This document shows, piece after piece, positions 17,401 through 24,818 of a stretch of DNA of 44,735 bases. Location: IMG/VR virus record IMGVR_UViG_3300031521_000122, positions 1 through 44,735 of that record, one strand, 5' to 3'. The notes beneath the pieces were generated by a model, which saw only the letters and a program-made list of their open reading frames with translations, was not told where the DNA came from and did not search any database. The position numbers and the translations under genes were made by a program. The stretch comes from a virus. The stretch's first letter is position 1, and each line of letters begins with the position of its first letter.

Positions 17401-18306
17401 GTAATCGGGAGAACCCCCTTGTCGCAGTGCCCTGCCCATGGGGATGGGACATACTGGGTAGCGGCCCACTTTAAAACAGCCGCTTCTGTTGACATTTATT
17501 CTGCACACCCACAATCAATCATAATAACAGGCGGACAACTTACAACAAACGTTATTGCTGATTTTGATGAGGCAAGCCTTGGGTGGCTTGGAAGTAAAAA
17601 TGGGTTGACACTTGTGGACGGCGAGCTTATGCTTGATGGTTCCGGGGATATACTCTTGAGTAGTGACGTTTTTTCAATTTCCGATCTTATCAGTTATGGG
17701 GGCTATACTTCTCCTGGTATATACACTGTTCCTAGCTATCACCGCATTGACGTCGGGCGTGTGTCTGCGTGTGGTGTAGTGATGTCGGCTTCTGTTCGCG
17801 GTATAGGTCTGTATGACGATGTAACTACTATTTTGGACATACTTTTAGTAACGGACCTAACTGGGTTAAGTTATGGCCCATCTGTCGTTGCTTTAATGCA
17901 AATCAGACTTTCACAGGACGCTGTAACCTGGGGTCCGTGGCAGCAGTGGGTCCCTGGATCTTACTCTGCGCGTGTATTTGACTTTTCAGTCACTGTGACT
18001 ACCCTTTCCCAACAAATTATTCCAGTCCTATCCGATATGACTGTTGCTGTTGATGTGCCTGATTTTGTGGTACGTTACACGGGCCTTGATATCCCAAGCG
18101 GTGGATTAACTGTTATTTATGATGCACCGTTTAATGGTGGACCAGACTCATCACCGCTACCTAATATCCAAGTAACAATACTTGGAGCATCGCAGGGCGA
18201 TGATGCGATAATCACGTCTAATACGCTGTCCGGGTTTACGATACAGGTCATAAACAGTGGGATTGGCGTTTCAAGATCTATCAACGTTGTTGCACAGGGG
18301 TACTAG
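14485..18306 (+). CDS. tail tip / host-specificity protein (gpJ-like, with gpI-like N-terminus)
   Basis: A 1,273-residue protein. Residues 1-89 resemble the small lambda gpI-type domain (TLYDIVKESGVHPSM, RVWVGDIEYSPETW). Nine glycines follow (residues 90-98), then a strongly hydrophobic segment (VVVIIIIIVSIYTGG) and a Gly/Ala-rich stretch, then the J-type body: LGKVRLYPTLGAHQYTE, a domain with LADLGYGPLQIEDIKIGETP, and fibronectin-like modules. The C-terminus is beta-rich and probably binds the host receptor. In lambda, I and J are separate; here they are one gene. ATG 14485 is inside the peptidase gene end (11-base overlap). Confidence 0.75.
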   Translation: MSGEQEILPPLNGPRLIALPHPITMEDRIDRVMPSGMTLYDIVKESGVHPSMVRFARVWVGDIEYSPETWKNTYPKDTSLVRVKVCVPEGGGGGGGGGKSVLRIVVVIIIIIVSIYTGGAAAGALSSSGYIGAAGTASYVAVSAGVGMAITMAGMAMLNALIPPAGLTDRGNWSSGSGTGGGLQTPMSSITGTSNRENPYGVQTRILGKVRLYPTLGAHQYTETIGGVQYLRFLADLGYGPLQIEDIKIGETPIAYFEGVQYAIRPGYLNDSPLSIYTQSVFQTSLNVLLTNAAPAIYTTHENTSSSSIDIVFGSGLTQYDDAGNIGFATVTFTVQYALTGTGTFSPVSWDASNTEEFQPGGNISVTRASRIAVLIGGSFTFPSPGQYDILVQRVSPQTTVPSLINDSTLAAYRSVQPSPPITKPGIATIEVRIQASNQLNGAIQSLNCVATSILRQWVPGTGWVLGPTRNPAWMYVEIMRGLSNKNPLADDSLLDLPKLVQWAAFCDQASPQGDAPMLTYNFAHNQRTTVLDALKTVCAAGRAAFDIVDGKFSVVLDINQVVPIQHFTPRNSANFSATKVFVQNPDGVRVRYINPGIGYLEDEIIVYSDGYTAGNASLFEQMDMLWCTNASQAYREARYAMAVAKLRPEIYTLQVDIENLVCRKGDLVYVTHDVTGWGLGFGRVKSVATDDSGNILSADVDDEVTFEVGKSYVMRFRRTSDGVSILVHLINLATTTTTVAFSSPLPPDQSVGKGDLFQFGLVNQETQPCLVKDIARGDDLSAKLVLIDQSPEIYSAYLGVLPDFKTNISTTTPPNIASPPPPQILSIDGGLSACAPLTNGIYQSRIVITMQAYPPSAIVIGGTEVQYRTTGTTAWFVLPPYPSSAVNLVVVPVTDNQNYDLRVRSISQKGIVSEWVSTSVFVTGLSSPIGDITSLSSVFVAGLTNLIWVGPYDFRHLDYEVRFGPIFSAARVIGRTPLSQCPAHGDGTYWVAAHFKTAASVDIYSAHPQSIIITGGQLTTNVIADFDEASLGWLGSKNGLTLVDGELMLDGSGDILLSSDVFSISDLISYGGYTSPGIYTVPSYHRIDVGRVSACGVVMSASVRGIGLYDDVTTILDILLVTDLTGLSYGPSVVALMQIRLSQDAVTWGPWQQWVPGSYSARVFDFSVTVTTLSQQIIPVLSDMTVAVDVPDFVVRYTGLDIPSGGLTVIYDAPFNGGPDSSPLPNIQVTILGASQGDDAIITSNTLSGFTIQVINSGIGVSRSINVVAQGY
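14752..14778 (+). repeat. GGCGGA microsatellite encoding nine glycines
   Basis: Four and a half copies of the hexamer GGCGGA lie in frame inside the J-like gene, separating the gpI-like domain from the membrane-like segment. Such a tract can change length by slippage, in units that keep frame. Confidence 0.85.
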
Positions 18307-18309
18307 ACC

Positions 18310-20571
18310 GTGACACAGAATCCAGTTAAGATACCGATAACTGCCCCCCTTTCTGGACTGGCACTAATTGCTGATATCAACGCAGCGTTTGACTCTATTT
18401 CCCGTCTATTTTCGGGTACGACTGCCCCGACAGCTATTGGGCTTGGGTTATCAGGCCTCTCTGGCGTTCTTTGGCATGACTTGTCTACCAACGCCCTTTG
18501 GCTGCGGGATCAGGCCGATGCCACCTGGATTGCTCTGGGCAATGTCGATGAGACCAACAAAGTCTTCGTGAGTGCGGGCAGTTTAGCCAATATTGCCGCC
18601 CTGCGGGCACAGACTACGACCGCACCAGTTATCGTTCTACGGGGTGCTACTTCTGCCGGAGACGGCGGCGAGGGTAGTTTTGTGCGGGGGGCCACCGGCC
18701 CCGCCGACAACGGCGGTACGATTATCGTCACAGCCAACGGGACCTATTACCGCCTACGGCTGAGTGCTCCGGTAACGCCGCAGTGGTTCGGGGCGGCTGG
18801 CGATGGCGTGACCGACGATACCGTTGCCGTTCAGGCGGCCCTCAACTATGCAGCGGCGAATGCTCTCCCGCTGAGTCTGCCTTGCGTTTATGCCGTCAGT
18901 ACGGTCCAGATCTCCAATGTCAACGGTCTGACGATAACGGGCGGTGGCCTGATCGGCATCGATACGGTCAATCCGCACCAGGGCGTGCTGGACATCATGG
19001 GCAGCAGCTCCCTCAAAATCATCGGGCTTGGCGTGAATGCCAATTACCACACCAACTACGCCTCGGCGATCCGGGTGCGCCCGACAACCGGGGCATGCCA
19101 ATATATCGACTTTATTAGTTGTAATCTAAATTATGCTGTGCATGGATTTTTAATAGGAGACGGCTCGCCCACCGTCCCGCTTGGCAATGCCGTGGTGTCC
19201 GAGATCAACATCATCGGCGGATATACCTTCGGCACCTTGATCTGCTGCGCCGCCTATGGCTCGGAGACCGTCGTCAACGTCCAGGCTGCCGACTGGCAGA
19301 GCATGGCGGCGGGTTATCCGACGGTTACTGCGTGGGTTAATGGTCCCACCTACACCCTTGGACAGTTTGCGGGGGACACGGGCGGAACCTACCAGTTAAC
19401 TGTTTCCACAAGTACTGGGGACCAGCCGAGCACAACACCAAGTAAGTGGGCCTTGGTTTCCCGTTGGCCTGCACCATCAGCATATGCACCAGGGACAACC
19501 TACGGAGTTGGACGTGTTGTTACCTACAACAATAATACGTATATCTCTTTGCAATCATCAAATATCGGCAATACCCCGACAATGCTTTCCCCCTGGACGT
19601 CGGGTGCATTAGGACCGTGTGGCCCATGGCAGTCGGCCATGGCAGTCTTGCGGGCAGTCGGGGCGCGTATCAATTTTTCTGGCGGAGAAATTAATGGGCA
19701 AAATTTAGCCGGTGCGCAAGCTTGCCTGGAAATCGCACCGCAGGCGATCTCCGAACCCAACGGACTGGTCGTCAATCCCTATGGCTCGATTTATGTGTCG
19801 GGTGGCACCAATATCGAGGCGGGCGGCAAGATCGCCCAGACCATCAACCCGAGCGCCCTCACCGGCCAAGTGGGCGGGGCCTCCTCTGGAACCATCTGCA
19901 TCCTGGGATGCAGCGGGTTCCAGTTCAACAGCCAATCGGGCATCGTGGACCCAGCCCCAGCCATCGCCACCGACGCCTTGCACCGGGGCAATATCAAACT
20001 CGATAAGAACTCATTCTATGCCCCGACAGGAAGTAGGACGGGAGTTTATGACATTTCTTGTGCTTCCTCACTGACTAGAGTAAACATAGGGGATGAAACA
20101 TCGTTTGTTGCCGGTGGGTTTCTGTCCGGGTTAAATGGCGTGACTGGCGGCACTCTACAGTTTGGGCATCGTATGATCTTCGATGCCAATAATGCCAATG
20201 GTCAATCTCTGCCCAATGCGGCAACGACCACTCTCAAGATGATATCGGTCAATACCGCCGGTGATCTGTCCCGCTTTTCGCCCGCCTATTCATCGACGAC
20301 TGGTATATGGACCTCTCCACAATCAATGAGTAACGTCACCATATATGTGTCACTGGTTAAGTCGGGTTTATCAGGGGCAATTAATCTAACAGTGGGCGGG
20401 GCATTCTATGCCGCCGCCCCTATTACGCAGTCCTGTGGTCAACTCTCCTACTCTTTCTCTGCTATTGCCGCAGGCACCACAGTCTCCATCTCCGTTGACA
20501 ACGAGTCGGGCGGAACAGTTTCACTAAACGCGAGTTATGTCGACCGTTTTCAAATCTTCGCTACCGCTTAA
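18310..20571 (+). CDS. tailspike / tail fiber with pectate-lyase-like beta-helix
   Basis: A 753-residue protein starting at GTG 18310. Residues 1-80 should attach to the tail. Residues 156-180 (VTPQWFGAAGDGVTDDTVAV) are the classic entry to the right-handed beta-helix of tailspikes that bind or cleave surface polysaccharide. Two tandem modules of about 45 residues interrupt the helix near residues 338-440 (W...Y..G....GGTYQL and YAPGTTYGVGRVVTYNNNTY), resembling CBM5/12-type carbohydrate-binding repeats. The last 100 residues form a jelly-roll-like beta domain ending FQIFATA. Base composition is patchy: the helix core uses C/G-ending codons while the modules look like the rest of the tail genes. 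Confidence 0.75.
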   Translation: MTQNPVKIPITAPLSGLALIADINAAFDSISRLFSGTTAPTAIGLGLSGLSGVLWHDLSTNALWLRDQADATWIALGNVDETNKVFVSAGSLANIAALRAQTTTAPVIVLRGATSAGDGGEGSFVRGATGPADNGGTIIVTANGTYYRLRLSAPVTPQWFGAAGDGVTDDTVAVQAALNYAAANALPLSLPCVYAVSTVQISNVNGLTITGGGLIGIDTVNPHQGVLDIMGSSSLKIIGLGVNANYHTNYASAIRVRPTTGACQYIDFISCNLNYAVHGFLIGDGSPTVPLGNAVVSEINIIGGYTFGTLICCAAYGSETVVNVQAADWQSMAAGYPTVTAWVNGPTYTLGQFAGDTGGTYQLTVSTSTGDQPSTTPSKWALVSRWPAPSAYAPGTTYGVGRVVTYNNNTYISLQSSNIGNTPTMLSPWTSGALGPCGPWQSAMAVLRAVGARINFSGGEINGQNLAGAQACLEIAPQAISEPNGLVVNPYGSIYVSGGTNIEAGGKIAQTINPSALTGQVGGASSGTICILGCSGFQFNSQSGIVDPAPAIATDALHRGNIKLDKNSFYAPTGSRTGVYDISCASSLTRVNIGDETSFVAGGFLSGLNGVTGGTLQFGHRMIFDANNANGQSLPNAATTTLKMISVNTAGDLSRFSPAYSSTTGIWTSPQSMSNVTIYVSLVKSGLSGAINLTVGGAFYAAAPITQSCGQLSYSFSAIAAGTTVSISVDNESGGTVSLNASYVDRFQIFATA

Positions 20572-20582
20572 GGAATATCACG

Positions 20583-20903
20583 ATGGCCTTAACGTTATCC
20601 ATTACTAAACCTTCCGGCGTGGTTATCCCATTCGCCTATCTCCGACTACGCAACCTCGACCTACGGGCCACCTTGGTAGGAGATTTAATCGTGGGTGTTG
20701 CATCCGCTGTTATTGAAGTATTCTCAAGTGTCGAGGCTCGTCAGCAGTTTCCGGACCCGATAGCAGACTACGCGGAGATTATTACCATTCCAATTGAAGA
20801 GGCACGAAAACTGTTTTCTGGGGGAACAGTCGACAGTATAAAATCAGCAACTTACGACTATATTAAGGGTCTTTCCGCCTTTTCTGGATCGACTGATTGT
20901 TGA
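20583..20903 (+). CDS. hypothetical protein downstream of the tailspike
   Basis: A 106-residue protein, 11 bases after the tailspike and last gene before a strong terminator. I do not recognise the family. It reads as a mixed alpha/beta fold: ALTLSITKPSGVVIPFAYLRL strands, a hydrophobic DLIVGVASAVIEVF segment and a C-terminal helix. Small genes in this position are often tailspike chaperones or adaptors, which is inference from context only. Confidence 0.5.
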   Translation: MALTLSITKPSGVVIPFAYLRLRNLDLRATLVGDLIVGVASAVIEVFSSVEARQQFPDPIADYAEIITIPIEEARKLFSGGTVDSIKSATYDYIKGLSAFSGSTDC

Positions 20904-20917
20904 ATTGACTAATCGTT

Positions 20918-20962
20918 GAATGTGCCTACACTGTAAAGAATATATACAGTGTAGGCACATTC
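20918..20962 (+). terminator. strong hairpin terminator ending the tail operon
   Basis: A perfect 18-bp stem (GAATGTGCCTACACTGTA at 20918-20935 with its complement at 20945-20962) with a 9-base A/T loop. It has no long T-run but is the longest perfect stem I found in the window. It sits 15 bases after the last tail gene and should work in either direction. Confidence 0.75.
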
Positions 20963-20965
20963 TAC

Positions 20966-20994
20966 TTGAAGTATTCTTGACTTATGCATAATAT
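20966..20994 (+). promoter_or_regulatory. sigma70-like promoter for the lysis cassette
   Basis: TTGAAG (20966-20971), a 17-base spacer, then TAATAT (20989-20994) directly after the tail terminator. The predicted start, about 21001, lies 22 bases before the first lysis gene. The placement between terminator and new operon supports it. Confidence 0.45.
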
Positions 20995-21022
20995 ACCCAA
21001 TAGTCACTTTGACTCAGGGGGT

Positions 21023-21379
21023 ATGATGGAAACTATCGGGCAATCTACGGGGGTTTCTATTAGCCTTCTTGTGACAGTTGTTTCTGGGGCGGTCCTTGTT
21101 TACTCCTGGGGATTTAAATTTCTGTTTGACTGCGTTAAGTCTGTAAAGGATGATACAGAAAAACTCGAGGTTGGACTCAAATCCACAATCGTTTTAGAAT
21201 CCAGTGAGATCTGGAGGGAACTAAACAAGACAAAAGAAGTACTGTCCTCTCACCAGTTGGGGTGCTTAACTACGTTTGCAAAAAACGAAGACATTCGTTC
21301 ACTTAAACACGATCTTGACACTCGCCTTGGACGAATGGAAACAATGTTAACTGAGATCCTCAAAAAAGGGCTTAACTGA
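21023..21379 (+). CDS. small membrane protein with coiled coil, lysis cassette
   Basis: A 118-residue protein. It has one N-terminal membrane segment (VSISLLVTVVSGAVLVYSWG) followed by a charged coiled coil (residues 40-115). It starts the lysis cassette, 1 base from the lysozyme gene. The layout fits an inner-membrane spanin (Rz-like) or a single-span holin/antiholin; no outer-membrane spanin lipoprotein was found to settle it. I chose ATG 21023 with CAGGGGG upstream rather than ATG 20984, which would fall inside the promoter. Confidence 0.5.
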   Translation: MMETIGQSTGVSISLLVTVVSGAVLVYSWGFKFLFDCVKSVKDDTEKLEVGLKSTIVLESSEIWRELNKTKEVLSSHQLGCLTTFAKNEDIRSLKHDLDTRLGRMETMLTEILKKGLN

Positions 21380-21380
21380 G

Positions 21381-21896
21381 ATGAACCTCACACTTAACGG
21401 TCCTGGAATGGACATTGCCATGGGGGCCGAGGGGCTGCGTCTTAAGTCCTATCCTGACCCGCACACAGGGACGTCTCCATGGACAATTGGACGTGGGCAT
21501 ACGGGTCCGGGGGTACATGTTGGTATGACATGTACCCTTGAAGAGGCCAATGGGTGGTTTCTGTCCGATATGGCAATTGCAGACTCGGTGATCACACGTT
21601 TTGTAAGCGTTCCGCTAAACGCCAATCAACGCGGTGCCCTCCGTTCCTTCATCTACAATGTGGGGCAAGGGCGTGCGTCCACAGTTACGTCACTGGGCAA
21701 GGACGGATTTGCTGTTCTCGCCAACGGAAAACCCTCGACGATGCTTCTCAAGCTGAATGCGGGAGATTATCAGGGCTGTGCTGATGAGTTCCTAAAATGG
21801 ACTATGCCGGGAACGAACGTTCATAATGGGCTGCTTGCTCGTCGCACCGCTGAGCGATCCTTGTTCCTGAAACCCGAGGATAACACGGGGGCGTAA
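21381..21896 (+). CDS. endolysin, GH24 lysozyme (muramidase)
   Basis: A 171-residue T4-type lysozyme that cuts the MurNAc-GlcNAc bond of peptidoglycan. The catalytic pattern is visible: Glu17 in GAEGLRL, Asp26 in YPDPHTG and Thr35 in WTIGRGHTG. The loop between Asp and Thr is about three residues longer than in T4. NQRGALRSFIYNVGQG and GLLARRTAERSLF are the usual later family motifs. There is no signal peptide or cell-wall-binding domain, so export should depend on a holin, as expected for a Gram-negative host. Confidence 0.88.
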   Translation: MNLTLNGPGMDIAMGAEGLRLKSYPDPHTGTSPWTIGRGHTGPGVHVGMTCTLEEANGWFLSDMAIADSVITRFVSVPLNANQRGALRSFIYNVGQGRASTVTSLGKDGFAVLANGKPSTMLLKLNAGDYQGCADEFLKWTMPGTNVHNGLLARRTAERSLFLKPEDNTGA

Positions 21897-21899
21897 ACC

Positions 21900-22427
21900 A
21901 TGGCAGACTTTCTCGACAGCGCACTATCCGTTCTCTCAATGGTGGCACCGGGCATAGCAACGGCGCTAGGTGGTCCCGCTGCGGGCTTGGGCGTCCAAGC
22001 GTTGGAGGCTGCTTTCGGGCTGTCTCCTACCGGCGACAAGACTGCCGCGCTACAGGCGGTGACGGCGGCTACCCCCGATCAAATCATCGCCCTCAAGAAG
22101 GTCGATAACGATTTCCAGGCCCGTATGAAGGAACTGGATATCGACATCTTCAAGACTGAGGTCGATGACCGAAAGGATAGCCGCGCCCGTGCCGTGGCGA
22201 TGAAGGACTGGACTCCTTCGCTTATTGGGTTAGTCATCATTGCCGTGTGGGCAGGTATGAACTACTTTCTGCTGTCCTCCCCCGTAGTCCCCGCAGTTGG
22301 TGGCGAAGTCCTCGGTCGCGTCCTCGGCACGTTGGATGCTGCTTTGATGGCGTTCCTCTACTGGATTTATGGCGGCAGCAAGACCGGCGATGGCCTTACT
22401 CGCACGCTTGGCGATAAGAAGGATTAA
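21900..22427 (+). CDS. holin-like membrane protein
   Basis: A 175-residue protein 3 bases after the endolysin. An N-terminal amphipathic/hydrophobic region (SVLSMVAPGIATALGGPAAG) precedes a soluble helical stretch with DDRKDSRARAVAMKDWTPSL, then two membrane segments (LIGLVIIAVWAGMNYFLL and LDAALMAFLYWIYGG) and a charged tail. The ARA...K.WTPSL-membrane-membrane arrangement is typical of the phage 3TM-type holin group. It should make the lesion through which the lysozyme passes. Confidence 0.7.
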   Translation: MADFLDSALSVLSMVAPGIATALGGPAAGLGVQALEAAFGLSPTGDKTAALQAVTAATPDQIIALKKVDNDFQARMKELDIDIFKTEVDDRKDSRARAVAMKDWTPSLIGLVIIAVWAGMNYFLLSSPVVPAVGGEVLGRVLGTLDAALMAFLYWIYGGSKTGDGLTRTLGDKKD

Positions 22428-22450
22428 CGGGCTGCTTGTGTTTTGCTATA

Positions 22451-22477
22451 GTGGTAGCCCAAAACGCGGGCTACCAC
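22451..22477 (+). terminator. hairpin between holin and SNF2 helicase genes
   Basis: A perfect 10-bp stem (GTGGTAGCCC at 22451-22460 with GGGCTACCAC at 22468-22477) and a 7-base loop. There is no T-run after it and it ends 10 bases before the next ATG, so it could instead affect translation of the helicase. Confidence 0.5.
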
Positions 22478-22487
22478 GAAGGCAACC

Positions 22488-23921
22488 ATGGAATACATAC
22501 ACAAGTGCAAACCGTTTCTTCATCAGGATGTCGCATTCAAGCGATTTGAGTACGCCCCGTTCTTTGCTATCTTTGCCGACATGGGCACCGGCAAGACAAA
22601 GATGGTTATTGACCAGGCGGGCGTTCGCTACCTACGCGGTGAGATAGACACGCTTCTGGTCATTTCCCTCAATCTGGTTGGTTCGCAGAACTGGATTAGC
22701 GAACTAGAAGCCCACATGTCCCCTGGTATCACCTACAAAGCCGCTTACTATATGAGCGGCCCGCGCGTTGCACATAAGGAGCGTGTGGCTGCCGTCTGCA
22801 ATGCAACGGGTGTCTTTCGTATCATGGTAGTACACGTTGATGCGTTATCCCATGAAAGCGGTATCAGCTTCTGCGAAGACTTTATTGCAAAGCACAAAGC
22901 AATGGTCATTGTGGACGAAAGCCAGACCATCAAAAATCCCACGTCGCGTAGAACGAAGCACGTAACTTCGCTTGGTAAGGAAAAGGCTGTCGTCGCGAAA
23001 GCCATTACTACCGGGACGCCGCTGGACAAGGGGTGGGAAGACCTTTATGCACAGTTCAGGTTCCTAAACCCGGCTATCATCGGGTGCCGGACATTCGCAG
23101 CATTCCGCGCACTGTACTGCCAGATGGGCGGATTTGAGGGCCGTCAAATCGTCGGGCATATCAACCTCCCAGAACTCAAAGCCAAACTTGAACCGCACAC
23201 GTTCAGCGTGCGGTCAGAGGATTGCCAAGACTTGCCTGAACAGATGTTCATGGAACGTAAGATTGAGCTTACGCCTGAACAGAAGAAGCTATATGACGCG
23301 TTGCGCAACGAGTTCTTCGCTGAACTGGATAGCGGTGAAATCCTCGAAGCAGATATCGCCATGACGCGCTTGACACGCCTTCGGCAAGTAACATCAGGCT
23401 TTCTTCCGAATGACGACGGTACATTTCAGCATATCCCAAGCAACCGACCGCAGGAAGTGCTGGACATTCTGGAAGAAGCGGGGGGCAAGAAGGTTATCAT
23501 CTGGTGCCTCTATAAGGAGTCGCTTCGTATTCTGCATGAAACTTTCCGCAAGGCAGGTATCGGTGTGGCGCACTTCCACGGCCTCGTCGCCCCAGAAAAG
23601 CGCGCAACGGAACTTGCACGTTTCAAAGAACACGCTGATTGCCAGGGGCTACTGTCGTCAACCGCCGTTGGCGGCGCGTGTATTACCGTGAACGAGGCCA
23701 AAGTCCAAATATTTTATGAGAATGGGTTCTCCTATCTTCAGCGGGCGCAGGCACTGAAACGTAATCATCGCCATGGGCAGACGGAACGCGTGGCCTATTA
23801 CGACATCATCGCAAAGGGGACGATGGACACAAAAGTCATCAATATGCTGAAAAAGAAAGAGTCCGTTGCGATTGATGTGCGAAGTGTTGGTGCGTTACGC
23901 GGTCTACTTGAAACGATTTAA
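22488..23921 (+). CDS. SNF2-family superfamily 2 DNA helicase/translocase
   Basis: A 477-residue ATPase with both RecA-like lobes. Walker A is DMGTGKT (residues 31-37), motif II is DESQTIKN (143-150), motif III is ITTGTPLDKGWEDLYAQFRFL, and the second lobe contains KVIIWCLYKESLRIL and a motif VI region QRAQALKRNHRHGQ. TGTP.....EDL and QA..R.HR.GQ are SNF2-type features. It is a minimal core without extra domains, of the kind carried by many phages near replication genes. Its exact job (fork remodelling, recombination or clearing of DNA-bound protein) cannot be read. Confidence 0.8.
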   Translation: MEYIHKCKPFLHQDVAFKRFEYAPFFAIFADMGTGKTKMVIDQAGVRYLRGEIDTLLVISLNLVGSQNWISELEAHMSPGITYKAAYYMSGPRVAHKERVAAVCNATGVFRIMVVHVDALSHESGISFCEDFIAKHKAMVIVDESQTIKNPTSRRTKHVTSLGKEKAVVAKAITTGTPLDKGWEDLYAQFRFLNPAIIGCRTFAAFRALYCQMGGFEGRQIVGHINLPELKAKLEPHTFSVRSEDCQDLPEQMFMERKIELTPEQKKLYDALRNEFFAELDSGEILEADIAMTRLTRLRQVTSGFLPNDDGTFQHIPSNRPQEVLDILEEAGGKKVIIWCLYKESLRILHETFRKAGIGVAHFHGLVAPEKRATELARFKEHADCQGLLSSTAVGGACITVNEAKVQIFYENGFSYLQRAQALKRNHRHGQTERVAYYDIIAKGTMDTKVINMLKKKESVAIDVRSVGALRGLLETI

Positions 23922-23941
23922 GGCCCATACAGGCGTGTTTG

Positions 23942-23978
23942 GTAACGGCGGCTATCCCCATAGCCGCCGTTACTGTTT
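23942..23978 (+). terminator. terminator of the SNF2 helicase gene
   Basis: A perfect 13-bp stem (GTAACGGCGGCTA at 23942-23954 with TAGCCGCCGTTAC at 23961-23973), a 6-base loop and TGTTT after it. It separates the helicase from the large RNA candidate downstream. Confidence 0.75.
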
Positions 23979-24785
23979 CCGGTGCCACGGGCCTGGAAAA
24001 GTGGGTAAACGGCGGCACCGGTGGGGCGGGTATCGGGTATCCGCTACAGGTACGGGGTAAGGTCTAAAAAGGTGTTGCCAGATACCCACCATTTCGGCAT
24101 ATTGGTGTTCTGCATAGTTAGCAACCTCGACCAAGTAGCAGCCTTACGGCGAACGAACGGTGAAATGAAAACTACCCCAGCGGATCGGTTGCTTGGACGG
24201 TCTGGGCCTAGTCGGAAAGCGTCATAGAGGCAACGTCAGCCAGAGTCCAGCAGGCGTGACGGGCGGAGAGAGTGCCGCAACAGTGCGTCTTCTGCAATCG
24301 GTTGGCTCGCTTAGCTTAAGCGGTGAACCGTAGGAAATTAAGTTCTATCTGCCTACCATTCGGGGAACCGAATGTAGATGGTTCGCAGAACGTAGGCTTT
24401 ATGCGAGACTGAAACCCACACCAGAACGTGCAAGACGCCAAGCAAGCAGCGGGGAAGCGTGACAGCCGGAGAGACGGCGACAGTTTTTGAGAGATTCGCG
24501 ATGGTGGAAACCTAATAAGTCCACCGGGTCTGTAACACCGTGATGGTAGACTTGCCACGGTTAGCGAAGACAGGTTGGGGCCTTAGCTCAGTAGGAAGAG
24601 CGTGTGCTTTGCAAGTACGAGGTCGTCAGTTCGATCCTGACAGGCTCCACCAAGAAGGCGATGGTGCAGTTTGCCTCTGATGCATGGCGGGATTAGCGGT
24701 TAGACCCGTGTTCCCTTACCTGTACATGTAAAACGACCTAGCCTTTGAGTGCGGGATACGAACCGCCGGAACAAGTCGTACTGAG
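23979..24785 (+). ncRNA. large structured non-coding RNA candidate with an embedded tRNA (GOLLD/ROOL-like setting)
   Basis: About 800 bases bounded by two terminators, with no plausible gene on either strand but dense local complementarity. Helices I can pair: 23979-23986/24014-24021; 24028-24034 or 24035-24041 with 24081-24087; 24121-24126/24187-24192; 24195-24205/24240-24248; 24299-24303/24326-24330 with inner 24309-24313/24317-24321; CATTCGG-GGAA-CCGAATG (24357-24374, a GNRA tetraloop) inside 24351-24356/24392-24397; a crossing pair 24342-24346/24387-24391 (pseudoknot); 24465-24468/24475-24478; 24503-24508/24520-24525; 24537-24542/24556-24561. Finally 24526-24536 pairs with 24699-24707, closing a junction that holds the tRNA as one arm. 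Size, phage location and tRNA link resemble the GOLLD and ROOL RNA classes; membership is unproven. Confidence 0.55.
24577..24652 (+). tRNA. tRNA-Ala (anticodon UGC)
   Basis: A 76-base cloverleaf. The acceptor stem GGGGCCT/AGGCTCC has one G-U pair, the D stem is GCTC/GAGC, and the anticodon loop TTTGCAA has anticodon TGC. The T arm GTCAG-TTCGATC-CTGAC is canonical, and the 3' ACCA is encoded. No intron. It lies inside the large RNA region and its pairing partners outside the cloverleaf suggest it is processed out of that transcript. Confidence 0.93.
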
Positions 24786-24818
24786 AATGCCAATCAGCCC
24801 CCCGCTGGTTGGCATTTT
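24786..24818 (+). terminator. terminator of the large RNA/tRNA unit
   Basis: A 13-bp stem with one G-U pair (AATGCCAATCAGC at 24786-24798 with GCTGGTTGGCATT at 24804-24816), loop CCCCC, then TTCC. It closes the tRNA transcript and supports a dedicated RNA unit between 23979 and here. Confidence 0.75.

Noticed and set aside
20977-20994. TTGACT followed by TAATAT as a promoter
   Set aside because: The spacing between the two hexamers is far too short. TTGAAG at 20966 gives the proper 17 bases and was used instead.
24316-24558. Minus-strand open frame (80 codons) inside the large RNA
   Set aside because: It covers several of the RNA helices, has no ribosome site and its product is low-complexity.
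23979-24785. Group I or group II intron
   Set aside because: It lies between genes rather than inside one, no exon is interrupted, and no homing endonuclease or maturase ORF is present.
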